Assembly: GCF_000313755.1 (NCBI RefSeq)
Contig: NZ_AMZB01000109.1
Span: 1-59,708, forward strand
Direction of reading: 5' to 3'
Length of the DNA: 59,708 nt
Origin: Pseudomonas nitroreducens TX1
GTDB taxonomy: Bacteria > Pseudomonadota > Gammaproteobacteria > Pseudomonadales > Pseudomonadaceae
The position numbers were made by a program, and so were the translations under genes. The notes under the pieces are model-generated. The model worked only from the letters and a program-made list of their open reading frames with translations, did not search any database and was not told the origin of the DNA. Of this stretch, positions 25,421-38,618 are shown piece after piece (the first letter of the stretch is position 1; each line of letters begins with the position of its first letter).

Positions 25421-25779
25421 TTTCCAACCAGACCCGGATACAAAATCTATAGAAAGGAAGGAAATTTCTCTTTAAGAGATTGAAGCAATGATTATGTTTA
25501 GGTCGGCGGACACCTGTGCATAACTCGGTTTGGGCCTTTGAACAGGAGGCCCGGAGCAAATGATAACCCTGTCGGAAAGGGGTGCGGTGCTTGTGTGGAG
25601 ACGGTTGGAAAGCTGGGTATGGAATGCGTTTTTTTCCACAGGGATTTTTTCCACAGGAGCATCACCAGGGTATTCCCCTGCCCCATCAAGCTGTTATCCA
25701 CAAGGTTCCTGACGCTATTACCCGACCGCCGGTAAAATCATTAACACCTTGATTTTGCTTGCATCCCGGCGCGCTTAAC

Positions 25780-25810
25780 TGTGGATAAGTTGGTCCGGTG
25801 GGGATACAAT
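25780..25810 (+). promoter_or_regulatory. dnaA promoter overlapped by a DnaA box
   Basis: TACAAT at 25805-25810 is a likely -10. The -35 position, 17 bases upstream, falls inside the perfect DnaA box at 25780-25788. Bound DnaA would therefore block RNA polymerase, consistent with the autorepression known for dnaA in other bacteria. Confidence 0.55.
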
Positions 25811-25851
25811 AGCCGCCTGTTTCGCTTTGCGACTTCTTTTGGGGGATATCC

Positions 25852-27381
25852 GTGTCCGTAGAACTTTGGCAGCAGTGCGTTGAGCTTCTGCGCGATGAGC
25901 TGCCGTCCCAGCAATTCAACACCTGGATCCGGCCTCTGCAGGTCGAGACCGAGGGTGAGGAGTTGCGCGTCTACGCACCCAACCGCTTTGTACTCGACTG
26001 GGTCAACGAGAAGTACATGGGGCGCCTGCTCGAATTGCTGGGCGAGCGTGGCAATGGCCAGATTCCAGCGATTTCGTTGCTGATTGGCAGCCGACGTAGC
26101 CGCACGCCGCGCCCTGCCCTGGTGCCGACGCCGCAAATCAACGTACCTCCGGTCGCGCAGCCCGTCACGGCCCCTGCTCCTGCTGCTCCCGCGCCGGTTA
26201 TGCTGTCGGTTGCCGAGCCTCAGCCGATTCAGGTCGCGCCGGTTCAGGCCATTGCTGATCTGGACGAGTCCAGCCCCGGCATAGATCCGTTGGCCGCGGC
26301 CATGCCGGCGGCTGCCGTGCGTACCGAACGCAATGTCCAGGTAGAAGGTGCTCTCAAGCACACCAGCTATCTCAACCGCACCTTCACCTTCGAGAACTTC
26401 GTCGAGGGTAAATCCAACCAGCTGGCCCGCGCAGCGGCCTGGCAGGTGGCGGACAACCTCAAGCACGGTTACAACCCGCTCTTCCTTTATGGGGGTGTCG
26501 GCCTGGGCAAGACACACCTGATGCATGCTGTGGGCAACCATCTGCTGAAGAAAAACCCCAATGCCAAGGTTGTGTACCTGCATTCGGAGCGTTTCGTCGC
26601 CGACATGGTGAAAGCGCTGCAACTCAACGCCATCAACGAATTCAAACGTTTCTACCGCTCTGTCGATGCGCTGTTGATCGACGACATCCAGTTCTTTGCG
26701 CGCAAGGAGCGTTCCCAGGAAGAGTTCTTCCACACCTTCAACGCCCTTCTCGAAGGCGGCCAGCAGGTCATCCTGACCAGCGACCGCTACCCGAAGGAAA
26801 TCGAAGGCCTGGAAGAGCGCCTGAAATCGCGCTTCGGCTGGGGTTTGACTGTGGCGGTGGAGCCGCCGGAGCTGGAAACCCGCGTGGCGATCCTGATGAA
26901 GAAGGCCGAACAGGCGAAGGTCGAGCTGCCGCACGACGCCGCGTTCTTCATCGCCCAGCGCATCCGCTCCAACGTGCGTGAACTGGAAGGCGCGCTCAAG
27001 CGGGTGATCGCCCACTCCCATTTCATGGGTCGGCCCATCACCATCGAACTGATCCGCGAGTCGCTGAAGGACCTGCTGGCCCTGCAGGACAAACTGGTCA
27101 GCATCGACAATATCCAGCGCACCGTCGCCGAGTACTACAAGATCAAGATCGCCGACCTGCTGTCCAAGCGCCGCTCGCGCTCGGTGGCCCGTCCGCGCCA
27201 GGTTGCCATGGCACTCTCCAAGGAACTGACCAACCACAGCCTGCCGGAAATCGGCGTGGCCTTCGGCGGTCGGGATCACACCACGGTGCTGCACGCCTGT
27301 CGTAAGATCGCTCAACTCAAGGAATCCGACGCGGATATCCGCGAGGACTACAAGAACCTGCTGCGTACTCTGACCACCTGA
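25852..27381 (+). CDS. dnaA: DnaA, replication initiator
   Basis: DnaA binds the origin boxes and opens oriC. It starts with GTG. The 509 residues show domain I (1-80), a Pro/Ala-rich variable linker (80-165), the AAA+ domain with Walker A GGVGLGKT at 214-221 and Asp-Asp-Ile-Gln-Phe-Phe as Walker B, and the C-terminal DNA-binding signature [11 protein letters not shown]. Length is usual for the genus. It is first in dnaA-dnaN-recF-gyrB. Confidence 0.98.
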   Translation: MSVELWQQCVELLRDELPSQQFNTWIRPLQVETEGEELRVYAPNRFVLDWVNEKYMGRLLELLGERGNGQIPAISLLIGSRRSRTPRPALVPTPQINVPPVAQPVTAPAPAAPAPVMLSVAEPQPIQVAPVQAIADLDESSPGIDPLAAAMPAAAVRTERNVQVEGALKHTSYLNRTFTFENFVEGKSNQLARAAAWQVADNLKHGYNPLFLYGGVGLGKTHLMHAVGNHLLKKNPNAKVVYLHSERFVADMVKALQLNAINEFKRFYRSVDALLIDDIQFFARKERSQEEFFHTFNALLEGGQQVILTSDRYPKEIEGLEERLKSRFGWGLTVAVEPPELETRVAILMKKAEQAKVELPHDAAFFIAQRIRSNVRELEGALKRVIAHSHFMGRPITIELIRESLKDLLALQDKLVSIDNIQRTVAEYYKIKIADLLSKRRSRSVARPRQVAMALSKELTNHSLPEIGVAFGGRDHTTVLHACRKIAQLKESDADIREDYKNLLRTLTT

Positions 27382-27410
27382 CGCAGCCTCACGAGGCAAG
27401 GGACTAGACC

Positions 27411-28517
27411 ATGCATTTCACCATTCAACGCGAAGCTCTGTTGAAACCCCTGCAGCTGGTCGCTGGCGTCGTCGAGCGCCGCCAGACGCTGCCGGTTCTT
27501 TCCAACGTCCTGCTGGTCGTGGAAGGCCAGCAACTGTCGCTGACCGGTACCGACCTTGAAGTCGAGCTCGTAGGTCGCGTCACTCTTGAAGATGCTGCCG
27601 AGCCGGGCGAAATCACCGTACCGGCACGCAAGCTGATGGATATCTGCAAGAGCCTGCCCAGCGATGCCGTGATCGACATCCGTGTCGACGAACAGAAGCT
27701 GCTGGTGAAGGCAGGACGCAGCCGCTTCACCCTGTCCACCCTGCCGGCCAACGACTTCCCCACCGTGGAAGAAGGCCCGGGCTCGCTGACCTTCAGCCTG
27801 GTGCAGAGTAAGCTGCGTCGTCTGATTGATCGCACCAGCTTCGCCATGGCGCAGCAGGACGTTCGCTACTACCTGAACGGCATGCTGCTGGAAGTCGGCG
27901 GCGGTACTCTTCGCGCTGTCGCTACCGACGGTCACCGCCTGGCCATGTGCTCGCTGAGCAACGGCGTGCCGGAAGCGCAGGATCGCCACCAGGTGATCGT
28001 GCCGCGCAAAGGCATCCTGGAACTGGCTCGCCTGCTCACCGAACAGGACGGCGAAGTTTCCATCGTTCTCGGCCAGCACCACATCCGTGCGACCACCGGC
28101 GAGTTCACCTTCACCTCCAAGCTGGTGGACGGCAAGTTCCCGGATTACGAGCGCGTACTGCCCAAGGGCGGAGACAAGCTGGTGCTGGGCGATCGCCAGG
28201 TGCTGCGCGAAGCGTTCAGCCGTACTGCGATCCTGTCCAACGAAAAGTACCGCGGTATTCGCTTGCAGCTCTCCAATGGCCTCCTGAAAATCCAGGCCAA
28301 CAACCCGGAGCAGGAAGAGGCGGAAGAAGAAGTACAAGTCGACTACAACGGCGGTAGCCTGGAAATCGGCTTCAACGTCAGTTATCTGCTGGATGTGCTG
28401 GGTGTCATGGGTACCGAGCAGGTGCGCATGATCCTTTCCGACTCCAACAGCAGTGCGCTGCTGCAGGAAGCGGACAACGACGATTCTGCCTACGTCGTCA
28501 TGCCGATGCGCCTCTGA
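27411..28517 (+). CDS. dnaN: DNA polymerase III beta sliding clamp
   Basis: DnaN forms the ring that tethers polymerase III and many repair proteins to DNA. The 368 residues follow the three-repeat clamp fold, starting Met-His-Phe-Thr-Ile-Gln-Arg-Glu and ending in the conserved Val-Val-Met-Pro-Met-Arg-Leu. It lies 29 bases after dnaA and nine before recF. Confidence 0.98.
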   Translation: MHFTIQREALLKPLQLVAGVVERRQTLPVLSNVLLVVEGQQLSLTGTDLEVELVGRVTLEDAAEPGEITVPARKLMDICKSLPSDAVIDIRVDEQKLLVKAGRSRFTLSTLPANDFPTVEEGPGSLTFSLVQSKLRRLIDRTSFAMAQQDVRYYLNGMLLEVGGGTLRAVATDGHRLAMCSLSNGVPEAQDRHQVIVPRKGILELARLLTEQDGEVSIVLGQHHIRATTGEFTFTSKLVDGKFPDYERVLPKGGDKLVLGDRQVLREAFSRTAILSNEKYRGIRLQLSNGLLKIQANNPEQEEAEEEVQVDYNGGSLEIGFNVSYLLDVLGVMGTEQVRMILSDSNSSALLQEADNDDSAYVVMPMRL

Positions 28518-28526
28518 CGCGTATCG

Positions 28527-32050
<3,524 letters not shown>

Positions 32051-32071
32051 TGCTGTTCAGATAGAGCCAGG

Positions 32072-32110
32072 CAAAAAGAAAGGGCCCTTCGGGGCCCTTT
32101 TCTTTTTGCC
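32072..32110. terminator. bidirectional intrinsic terminator gyrB / acyltransferase
   Basis: A long hairpin (GAAAGGGCC / GGGCCCTTTTC arms with a TTCG-type loop) is flanked by A-runs on the left and T-runs on the right. It can end transcription from both gyrB and the leftward genes that converge on it. Confidence 0.9.
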
Positions 32111-32121
32111 TGAAGCACGTA

Positions 32122-32895
32122 TCAGGAGGCTTCGGCCACCGCCTGAGGCGCCGAGTCTGCGGACAGCTCGCCCATATCGCGCAGTGTCTGGATGACCCAG
32201 TTCTCGGCGCGCTGGTTCAGCTCGGTGATGGCGCGTGCGCCCTCCCCTTCAGCGTACATCGCCGGGCCGATCACCACCTGGATGGTGCCGGGGTGTTTCG
32301 CCCAGCCGTTCTTCGGCCAGCAGTGCCCGGCGTTGTGGGCGATTGGCAGTACCGGCAGGTTGGCGTTGACCGCGAGGGAGGCGCCGCCGCGGGAGAACTT
32401 GCCGATCTGGCCGGTAGGAACGCGGGTTCCTTCCGGGAAGATCAGGACCCAGGCGCCCTTCTTGAGGCACTCATCGCCCTGCTTGGCGATCTGCTTGAGG
32501 GCAACCTTGGGTTGTTCACGGTTGATGGCGATGGGCTTGAGCAGCGCCATGGCCCAGCCGAAAAAAGGCACGAACAGCAGCTCGCGTTTGAGCACCAGAG
32601 CCAGCGGCTCGAAGTAGCCGGTGAGGAAGAAGGTCTCCCAGGTGCTCTGGTGTTTGGCGAGGATCACGCAGGGCTGGTCGGGGATGTTCTCCACGCCCTT
32701 GAGTTCGTAGCGCACGCCGACCACCCAGCTGGCGAGCCAGACGGCGAACTTGCACCAGGCCTGGGCAATGAAACGGTAGCGCGCGCGGTACGGCAGGAAG
32801 GGCGCAATGAGCAGACTGAGGGTGCCCCAGACGAAGGCGCTGGACGACAGCAGCAGGTAGAAGAGAACGGTTCTGATGGCCTGCACTATCGACAT
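32122..32895 (-). CDS. 1-acyl-sn-glycerol-3-phosphate acyltransferase (PlsC family)
   Basis: This membrane-bound acyltransferase makes phosphatidic acid from lysophosphatidic acid. The 257 residues have an N-terminal hydrophobic pair (about 8-40), the catalytic motif Lys-His-Gln-Ser-Thr-Trp-Glu (His-X4-Glu in place of the usual His-X4-Asp), and the substrate motif Phe-Pro-Glu-Gly-Thr-Arg. It follows gyrB on the opposite strand, as PA0005 does in P. aeruginosa. The Glu variant is, as far as I recall, common in this subfamily. Confidence 0.88.
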   Translation of the reverse strand: MSIVQAIRTVLFYLLLSSSAFVWGTLSLLIAPFLPYRARYRFIAQAWCKFAVWLASWVVGVRYELKGVENIPDQPCVILAKHQSTWETFFLTGYFEPLALVLKRELLFVPFFGWAMALLKPIAINREQPKVALKQIAKQGDECLKKGAWVLIFPEGTRVPTGQIGKFSRGGASLAVNANLPVLPIAHNAGHCWPKNGWAKHPGTIQVVIGPAMYAEGEGARAITELNQRAENWVIQTLRDMGELSADSAPQAVAEAS

Positions 32896-32908
32896 GGGAG
32901 ATGGGTCC

Positions 32909-33439
32909 TCAGGAAAGAAGTTGGTCGGCTACGGCCGCCAGATCGTCGAATACCAGCGTGCCTTCGGGCAACGGCTTGGTCAGGGTTCGCTCGCCTTTGC
33001 CGGTCTTTACCAACACTGGCTGACAATCGACGGCCAGCGCGGCGTCCAGGTCACCCCGGCTGTCACCCACGAACCAGGTACCGCGTAATGCCACGCCGTA
33101 GTGCTGGGCAATCTGCAGCAGCATACCGGGTTTCGGCTTGCGGCAGTCACAGCCCTCGTCGGGACCATGGGGGCAATAGACGACAACGCCGAGTTCGCCG
33201 CCCTGCTCCGCCACCAGTTCGCGCAGGCGCTGGTGCATGCTGTCGAGAATCGCCAGGTCGTAATAGCCGCGGGCGATGCCGGACTGGTTGGTGGCTACGG
33301 CCACGGTCCAGCCGGCCCGGCTCAGGCGGGCAATGGCGGTGATCGCGCCGGGAATCGGAATCCACTCGTCGAGGGATTTGATGTAGGCGTCGGAGTCCTG
33401 GTTGATGACACCGTCGCGGTCGAGGATCAGTAGCTTCAT
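32909..33439 (-). CDS. gmhB: GmhB, D-glycero-beta-D-manno-heptose-1,7-bisphosphate 7-phosphatase
   Basis: GmhB is a HAD-family phosphatase in the ADP-heptose pathway for lipopolysaccharide core. From the ATG at 33439 the product has 176 residues with the catalytic Asp-Arg-Asp-Gly-Val motif at 7-11, Thr-Asn-Gln-Ser, and the zinc loop Cys-Pro-His-...-Cys-Asp-Cys-Arg-Lys-Pro. A longer form from 33463 adds eight residues and is less likely. It lies 13 bases upstream of the acyltransferase. Confidence 0.9.
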   Translation of the reverse strand: MKLLILDRDGVINQDSDAYIKSLDEWIPIPGAITAIARLSRAGWTVAVATNQSGIARGYYDLAILDSMHQRLRELVAEQGGELGVVVYCPHGPDEGCDCRKPKPGMLLQIAQHYGVALRGTWFVGDSRGDLDAALAVDCQPVLVKTGKGERTLTKPLPEGTLVFDDLAAVADQLLS

Positions 33440-33474
33440 GCTGGGAAAGTTCACAGGCTTCAAAGTCGGAAATG

Positions 33475-33524
33475 AAAAAGCCGGGAGTCCGCCACGGCGA
33501 ACCGTTGCGAACTCCCGGCTTTCA
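33475..33524 (-). terminator. intrinsic terminator after glyS
   Basis: Arms AAAGCCGGGAGT (33477-33488) and ACTCCCGGCTTT (33511-33522) form a perfect 12-bp stem. On the minus strand the second arm runs into a T-run, just after glyS and before gmhB. Confidence 0.88.
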
Positions 33525-33532
33525 GGCGGGCA

Positions 33533-35587
33533 TCAGCCCAGCAGCGAGATGTCGGCGACGCCGAGGAACAGCCCGCGCAGCTTGGACAGCAGCGCGTAAC
33601 GGTTGGCCTTCACGGCGTTGTCGTCTGCGTTGACCAGCACTTCTTCGAAGAAGGCATCGACCGGCGCGCGCAGGGCCGCCAGACGGGCCAGGGCTGCGCG
33701 ATAGTCGCGAGCCGCGGCCAACGGAGCCACTTCGTCTTCGGCAGCCGCCACGGCGCTGCCAAGGGCCTTCTCGGCGGTCTCGGCGAACAGACTGGCGTTG
33801 ACGGCGGCAGGGACCTCGCCTTCGGCCTTGGCCAGAATGTTCGATACGCGCTTGTTGGCGGCGGCCAAGGCCTCGGCTTCCACCAGCTGGCGGAAGGCCT
33901 GCACGGCCTGCACGCGCTGGTCGAAGTCCAGCGGCGCGGTCGGCTTGAGGGCACGCACGGCCTGGTACACCGCAACGTCCACGCCTTCGTCTTCGTAACG
34001 GGCACGCAGACGGTCGAAGACGAAGTCCTGCACCTGCTCGGACAGACCTTCTGCCTTCACCTTCTCGCCGTACTGGGCCACGGCCACGCCGATGGCGTCG
34101 GCGAGGTCCAGGTCCAGCTGCTTCTCGATGAGGATGCGCAGCACGCCCAAGGCGGCACGGCGCAGGGCGTACGGGTCCTTGCTACCGGTGGGCAGCATGC
34201 CGATACCGAATATGCCGACCAGGGTGTCGAGCTTGTCGGCCACGGCCACGGCGGAACCGGTCAGGGTGGTCGGCAGCTCGGCGCCCGCACCGCGAGGCAT
34301 GTACTGCTCGTTCAGTGCCAGGGCGACGTCCTTGGCTTCGCCACCGGCGGTGGCGTAGTAGTAACCGGCGATGCCCTGCATCTCCGGGAACTCGCCGACC
34401 ATTTCGGTGGCCAGGTCGCACTTGGAGAGGATGCCGGCGCGCGCCGCGTGGGTCGCGTCACCGCCAATGCGCTCGGCGATGTAGGCAGCCAGCCTGGAAA
34501 CGCGCTCGGCCTTCTCGTACACGGTGCCCAGCTGGGCCTGGAACACGACGTTCTTCAGGCGGGCGTTGAAGGCTTCCAGCGGCTGCTTCTGGTCCTGCTT
34601 GAAGAAGAACTCGGCGTCGGTCAGGCGCGGACGCACGACCTTCTCGTTACCGGAGACGATGTGCTCCGGTGCCTTGCTCTCGATGTTGGCCACGGTGATG
34701 AAGCGCGGCAGCAGCTTGCCGTTGGCGTCCAGCAGGCAGAAGTACTTCTGGTTGTCCTGCATGGTGGTGATCAGGGCTTCCTGCGGCACGGCGAGGAAGC
34801 GTTCCTCGAAGGAGCACACCAGCGGGACCGGCCACTCGACCAGCGCGGTCACTTCGTCCAGCAGGTCGGCCGGGACGATGGCGCTGCCCTTCTGCTCGGC
34901 CGCCAGTTCGGCGACACGCTTGGCGATGATCTCGCGGCGCTCGGCGAAGTCGGCCAGCACGTGGGCGCTGCGCAGGTCTTCCAGGTAGTTGGCCGGAGCG
35001 CTGATGCGCACGTTAGCCGGATTGTGGAAGCGATGGCCGCGGGATTCGCGACCGGCTTTCTTGGTGAGGATCTCGCAGTCGACGACGTCATCGCCGAACA
35101 GCATCACCAGCCACTGGGTCGGACGCACGAACTCTTCGCGGCGAGCGGCCCAGCGCATGCGCTTGGGAATCGGCAGCTCGTTCAGCGAGGTTTCGACGAT
35201 GCCCGGCAGCAGGCTCACGGCTGGCTGGCCGGGGATGCTCTGGCTGAACTTGAGCTTCGGGCCGCTCTTGTCGATCTGCTCCAAGTCCACGCCGCACTTC
35301 TTGGCGAAGCCCAGGGCGGCCTGGGTCGGGTTGCCGCTGGCGTCGAAGGCAGCCTGCAGCGGCGGGCCGTCGAGGTTCACGGTACGGTCGGGCTGCTGCA
35401 CGGCAAGCTGGTCGATCTGCACGGCCAGGCGGCGCGGCGCGGCGTAGCAGCGCGCGGCGGCGTAAGTCAGGCCGGCGGCCTTGAGACCCTTCTCGATGCC
35501 GGCCAGGAAGGCTTCACCGAGGCTTTTCAGCGCCTTGGGTGGCAGCTCTTCGGTGCCCAGTTCGACGAGGAAATCCTTCGCGCTCAT
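33533..35587 (-). CDS. glyS: glycyl-tRNA synthetase beta subunit
   Basis: GlyS is the large subunit of the tetrameric (alpha2-beta2) glycyl-tRNA synthetase and contributes tRNA binding. The 684 residues match the family over their full length ([12 protein letters not shown] near the start; a DALR-like anticodon region at the end). Its start overlaps the glyQ stop by one base, giving coupled synthesis of the two chains. Confidence 0.97.
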   Translation of the reverse strand: MSAKDFLVELGTEELPPKALKSLGEAFLAGIEKGLKAAGLTYAAARCYAAPRRLAVQIDQLAVQQPDRTVNLDGPPLQAAFDASGNPTQAALGFAKKCGVDLEQIDKSGPKLKFSQSIPGQPAVSLLPGIVETSLNELPIPKRMRWAARREEFVRPTQWLVMLFGDDVVDCEILTKKAGRESRGHRFHNPANVRISAPANYLEDLRSAHVLADFAERREIIAKRVAELAAEQKGSAIVPADLLDEVTALVEWPVPLVCSFEERFLAVPQEALITTMQDNQKYFCLLDANGKLLPRFITVANIESKAPEHIVSGNEKVVRPRLTDAEFFFKQDQKQPLEAFNARLKNVVFQAQLGTVYEKAERVSRLAAYIAERIGGDATHAARAGILSKCDLATEMVGEFPEMQGIAGYYYATAGGEAKDVALALNEQYMPRGAGAELPTTLTGSAVAVADKLDTLVGIFGIGMLPTGSKDPYALRRAALGVLRILIEKQLDLDLADAIGVAVAQYGEKVKAEGLSEQVQDFVFDRLRARYEDEGVDVAVYQAVRALKPTAPLDFDQRVQAVQAFRQLVEAEALAAANKRVSNILAKAEGEVPAAVNASLFAETAEKALGSAVAAAEDEVAPLAAARDYRAALARLAALRAPVDAFFEEVLVNADDNAVKANRYALLSKLRGLFLGVADISLLG

Positions 35588-36534
35588 TATTCGGCCTCCT
35601 TCAGCTTGGCCAGTACTTCGTCACGCAGTTCGGGTGTGGCCATCGGGAAGCCGAGGCGGGCGCGGGCCTGCAGGTAACTCTGCGCCACGGCGCGGGCCAG
35701 GGTGCGCACGCGCAGGATGTAGCGCTGACGCTCGGTCACCGAGATGGCGCGGCGGGCGTCCAGCAGGTTGAAGGTGTGCGAGGCCTTGAGGACCATCTCG
35801 TAGGTCGGCAGCGGCAGCTGCAGCTCGATCAGGCGGTTGGCTTCGCTTTCGTAGAAGTCGAACAGCTCGAACAGCTTCTCGACGTTGGCGTGTTCGAAGT
35901 TGTAGGTCGACTGTTCCACTTCGTTCTGGTGGAACACGTCGCCATAGGTGACCTTGCCGAACGGACCGTCGGCCCACACCAGGTCATACACCGAGTCGAC
36001 GCCCTGGATGTACATGGCCAGGCGTTCCAGGCCATAGGTGATCTCACCGGTGACCGGGTAGCACTCGATGCCGCCGACCTGCTGGAAGTAGGTGAACTGG
36101 GTGACTTCCATGCCGTTCAGCCAGATTTCCCAGCCCAGGCCCCAGGCGCCGAGGGTCGGCGATTCCCAGTTGTCCTCGACGAAACGGATGTCGTGGACCA
36201 GCGGGTCGATGCCGATGGCCTGCAGCGAGCCCAGGTACAGCTCCTGGAAGTTCTCCGGGTTGGGCTTCAGGACCACCTGGAACTGGTAGTAGTGCTGCAG
36301 GCGGTTGGGGTTCTCGCCGTAGCGGCCGTCGGTAGGGCGGCGGCTGGGTTGTACGTACGCCGCGTTCCAGGTTTCCGGGCCCACGGCGCGGAGGAAGGTG
36401 GCGGTGTGGAAGGTGCCGGCGCCCACTTCCATGTCATAGGGCTGCAGCACCACGCAGCCCTGATCGGCCCAGTATTTTTGCAGGGCGAGGATCAGGTCCT
36501 GGAAGGTGGGCACGGCGGGCGTAGTCTGGCTCAC
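35587..36534 (-). CDS. glyQ: glycyl-tRNA synthetase alpha subunit
   Basis: GlyQ holds the class II catalytic core for glycine activation. The GTG at 36534 is preferred: AGGTGA lies five bases upstream and the product is 315 residues, the usual length. Another GTG at 36543 would add three residues. Conserved sequences include Gly-Cys-Val-Val-Leu-Gln-Pro-Tyr-Asp and Gly-Leu-Glu-Arg-Leu-Ala-Met-Tyr. It is divergent from tag. Confidence 0.95.
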   Translation of the reverse strand: MSQTTPAVPTFQDLILALQKYWADQGCVVLQPYDMEVGAGTFHTATFLRAVGPETWNAAYVQPSRRPTDGRYGENPNRLQHYYQFQVVLKPNPENFQELYLGSLQAIGIDPLVHDIRFVEDNWESPTLGAWGLGWEIWLNGMEVTQFTYFQQVGGIECYPVTGEITYGLERLAMYIQGVDSVYDLVWADGPFGKVTYGDVFHQNEVEQSTYNFEHANVEKLFELFDFYESEANRLIELQLPLPTYEMVLKASHTFNLLDARRAISVTERQRYILRVRTLARAVAQSYLQARARLGFPMATPELRDEVLAKLKEAE

Positions 36535-36664
36535 GAATTTCACCTGTGCTGGATATGCGACTAAAACCCGGCAGTATACCGCAAGACGCTTGCCGCTTGG
36601 GCTTTACAGCGTTTTTTGCGCGACCGTTTACACCCTGGCAACGCACGAAAATTCGGCCCTATGA

Positions 36665-36680
36665 CTGTATTTTTGTACAG
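36665..36680. promoter_or_regulatory. LexA (SOS) box upstream of tag
   Basis: CTGTATTTTTGTACAG fits the gamma-proteobacterial LexA consensus CTGT-N8-ACAG with arms CTGTA/TACAG. It ends 46 bases before the tag ATG, and a possible -10 (TATAGT, 36690-36695) follows ten bases later, so a bound repressor would cover the -35 region of a tag promoter. Confidence 0.65.
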
Positions 36681-36726
36681 TCCTGCGTCTATAGTCAGGG
36701 CCTTCCCGTTTTCTAGGACGACCGCC

Positions 36727-37281
36727 ATGCCCCGCTGCTCCTGGTGTAACCACGACCCGCTGTACATCGCCTACCATGATGCCGAATGGGGAGTCCCGCA
36801 GCGGGACGCCCGCGCGCTGTTCGAGATGATCATCCTTGAGGGCGCCCAGGCCGGCCTGTCGTGGATCACCGTTCTGAAGAAGCGCGAGCGCTATCGCGAG
36901 GTGCTGTTCGGCTTCGATCCGGAGCGCCTGGCCCGCATGACCGATGAGGAAATCGAGGAGCGTATGCAGGACCCGGGCATCATCCGCAACCTTGCCAAGC
37001 TCAAGGCGGCGCGACAGAACGCCCAGGCCTGGCTGAAGCTCGAGGACCCGGTGGCCTTCCTCTGGTCCTTCGTCGGCGGCCAGCCCAAGGTCAACCACTT
37101 CAACGGGCACGGCGACGTGCCGGCGGTGACACCCGAGGCCGAGGCGATGAGCAAGGCCCTGCGCAAGGCCGGGTTCAATTTCGTTGGCCCGACCATCTGC
37201 TACGCCTTCATGCAGGCCACTGGCATGGTGATGGACCATACCGTCGATTGCGACCGCTACACCCAGTTGACCCGCGCCTAA
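36727..37281 (+). CDS. tag: DNA-3-methyladenine glycosylase I
   Basis: Tag removes 3-methyladenine from alkylated DNA. The 184 residues carry the zinc-snap ligands of the family: Cys4 and His17 at the N-terminus, His171 and Cys175 at the C-terminus. The Trp-Gly-Val-Pro and Leu-Ser-Trp-Ile-Thr-Val-Leu motifs are also present. The ATG at 36727 is chosen because it gives Met-Pro-Arg-Cys. The stop overlaps the end of the convergent exosortase gene by three bases. A LexA-like box upstream suggests SOS control. Confidence 0.95.
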   Translation: MPRCSWCNHDPLYIAYHDAEWGVPQRDARALFEMIILEGAQAGLSWITVLKKRERYREVLFGFDPERLARMTDEEIEERMQDPGIIRNLAKLKAARQNAQAWLKLEDPVAFLWSFVGGQPKVNHFNGHGDVPAVTPEAEAMSKALRKAGFNFVGPTICYAFMQATGMVMDHTVDCDRYTQLTRA

Positions 37282-38618
37282 GGCAGCGGGCTGGCCAGCG
37301 TGACGGCCTGCCATGGGCCGGTGGAGCGGCCGGACAGCGCAGACCAGTACCAGGCCGAGGTATCGGAGAAGGATTGGCCCGCAGCGTCCTCGATGTAATC
37401 GCAGACCTGCAGGCGTCCGCCGTTGCGCGAGGCCAAGAAGCAGCGCTGCAAACCTGTCGCCCCTACCCGCTCGCGCAGTTGCGTCTGCTCGATGCGATAG
37501 CCCAGTGCGCGGAAGCAATCCTCCGCCGGGTGCAGCTTGCGCGTTGGCCGCAGCACCTGGCGCAGGACGATGCTGCGCTGGCCATCGGTGAAGCGGCCAA
37601 GCTGGCCGGGAAAGTCTTCGGCGAAGCGCTGTTCCACCGGCGAAAGCGCCAGCGGCCGCAAGGCGCGACCTTCGAACTGCAGCGGCCATTCCTGGGCGAG
37701 CCGACTGGCCTCCGACGCGAGGGTAGCCGGCGCCACGAAAGGCCATAGCGCCGCCAGCAACAAGGCACCAAGCAGGCTGCCGGTGAAGCGCGCCGAAGCA
37801 CCAGGCAGCGCAGCTTCGACCGAAGCTGGCAGCGCAAAGGCGCGCCGCCCGACCACCCGGAAAATCATCCCGCAGACTCCGACGAACACCAGCAACCCGA
37901 CTGCCTCGTGGGCCCAGCCGGGGAATCCGCTCGCGCCGCTCTCGCCCCACACCAGCAACGTGTTGCGCAGGATATTGCCGCACAGCACCAGGAGTCCCAC
38001 CAGCGGCAGGCGGCGCAGCAGCAGACGGTCCGGCAGGCGCTGCCAGGCCGCCAGCGTACAGGCGATGAAGTAGCCGACCCAGGCCATCTGGATGCCCGAG
38101 CAGGGCGCATCGACCATCACCCATTGGCCGTCCACCAGCAGCGCACTGCCCTGCCGTTCCACCGACCCGTCGCCCAGGCGCAACAGCCAGGCGCTGACCT
38201 CGGCGGTGATGACTCGCAGCGGATAACCGACGAAGAACTGCAGCGAAGACAGTAGCGGCAGCGACAGCACGCCCAGCCCCAGCCACGCCAGCCAGGGTTG
38301 ACCGGGGATGCGCAGGCTGAGGATCACCAGCAGCAGGGCGAGCACCGAGATCAGTCCGCGCAGCAGCGGTGGAAGGAACGCCTGGCAGTGCGCCCCGGCT
38401 ATCAGCAGCACTGTGGCGACCGCCAGCCAGCGCAGACGCGGTGGCGCGCGCAGGCTGGAGCGGTCGCGCCAAAGCAGCAGTCCGAGCGCCGCCAGCGCAA
38501 CGATTCCCAGCGGATCATCCGAGCCATCGCCCAGGCGCCGCGCCGCCCAGAGCCAGCTCGGCCAGGCCGCCAGCGCGGCGAACAGCAGCCAGCTCCACCC
38601 GGGCAGGCGGCGGTTCAT
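37278..38618 (-). CDS. exosortase with C-terminal EpsI-like domain
   Basis: Exosortases are multi-pass membrane proteases/transpeptidases that cut PEP-CTERM tails from exported proteins. The 446 residues contain about eight membrane helices in the first 260 and the predicted catalytic set: Cys173 in Ala-Pro-Cys-Ser-Gly, Arg218 in Gly-Asn-Ile-Leu-Arg-Asn, and His237 in Gly-Trp-Ala-His-Glu. After another helix (about 279-298), residues 300-446 form a soluble domain with Leu-His-Pro-Ala-Glu-Asp-Cys-Phe, like the EpsI/DUF3485 proteins often encoded beside exosortases. The ATG at 38618 overlaps the stop of the upstream PEP-CTERM gene (ATGA) and follows GGAGGAAG, so the pair is coupled. Subtype not assigned. 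Confidence 0.88.
   Translation of the reverse strand: MNRRLPGWSWLLFAALAAWPSWLWAARRLGDGSDDPLGIVALAALGLLLWRDRSSLRAPPRLRWLAVATVLLIAGAHCQAFLPPLLRGLISVLALLLVILSLRIPGQPWLAWLGLGVLSLPLLSSLQFFVGYPLRVITAEVSAWLLRLGDGSVERQGSALLVDGQWVMVDAPCSGIQMAWVGYFIACTLAAWQRLPDRLLLRRLPLVGLLVLCGNILRNTLLVWGESGASGFPGWAHEAVGLLVFVGVCGMIFRVVGRRAFALPASVEAALPGASARFTGSLLGALLLAALWPFVAPATLASEASRLAQEWPLQFEGRALRPLALSPVEQRFAEDFPGQLGRFTDGQRSIVLRQVLRPTRKLHPAEDCFRALGYRIEQTQLRERVGATGLQRCFLASRNGGRLQVCDYIEDAAGQSFSDTSAWYWSALSGRSTGPWQAVTLASPLP

Larger units (their letters stand above)
25332..25851. other. oriC: oriC, chromosomal replication origin
   Basis: The 520-base gap between rpmH and dnaA is the standard Pseudomonas origin site. Perfect DnaA boxes are TTATCCACA at 25694-25702 and its complement at 25780-25788. 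TGTGCATAA at 25515-25523 fits the relaxed consensus, and TTTTCCACA at 25632-25640 and 25647-25655 are one-mismatch boxes. An AT-rich tract at about 25440-25500 could be the unwinding element. The rpmH promoter (25392-25420) and dnaA promoter (-10 near 25805) lie within it. Confidence 0.9.
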
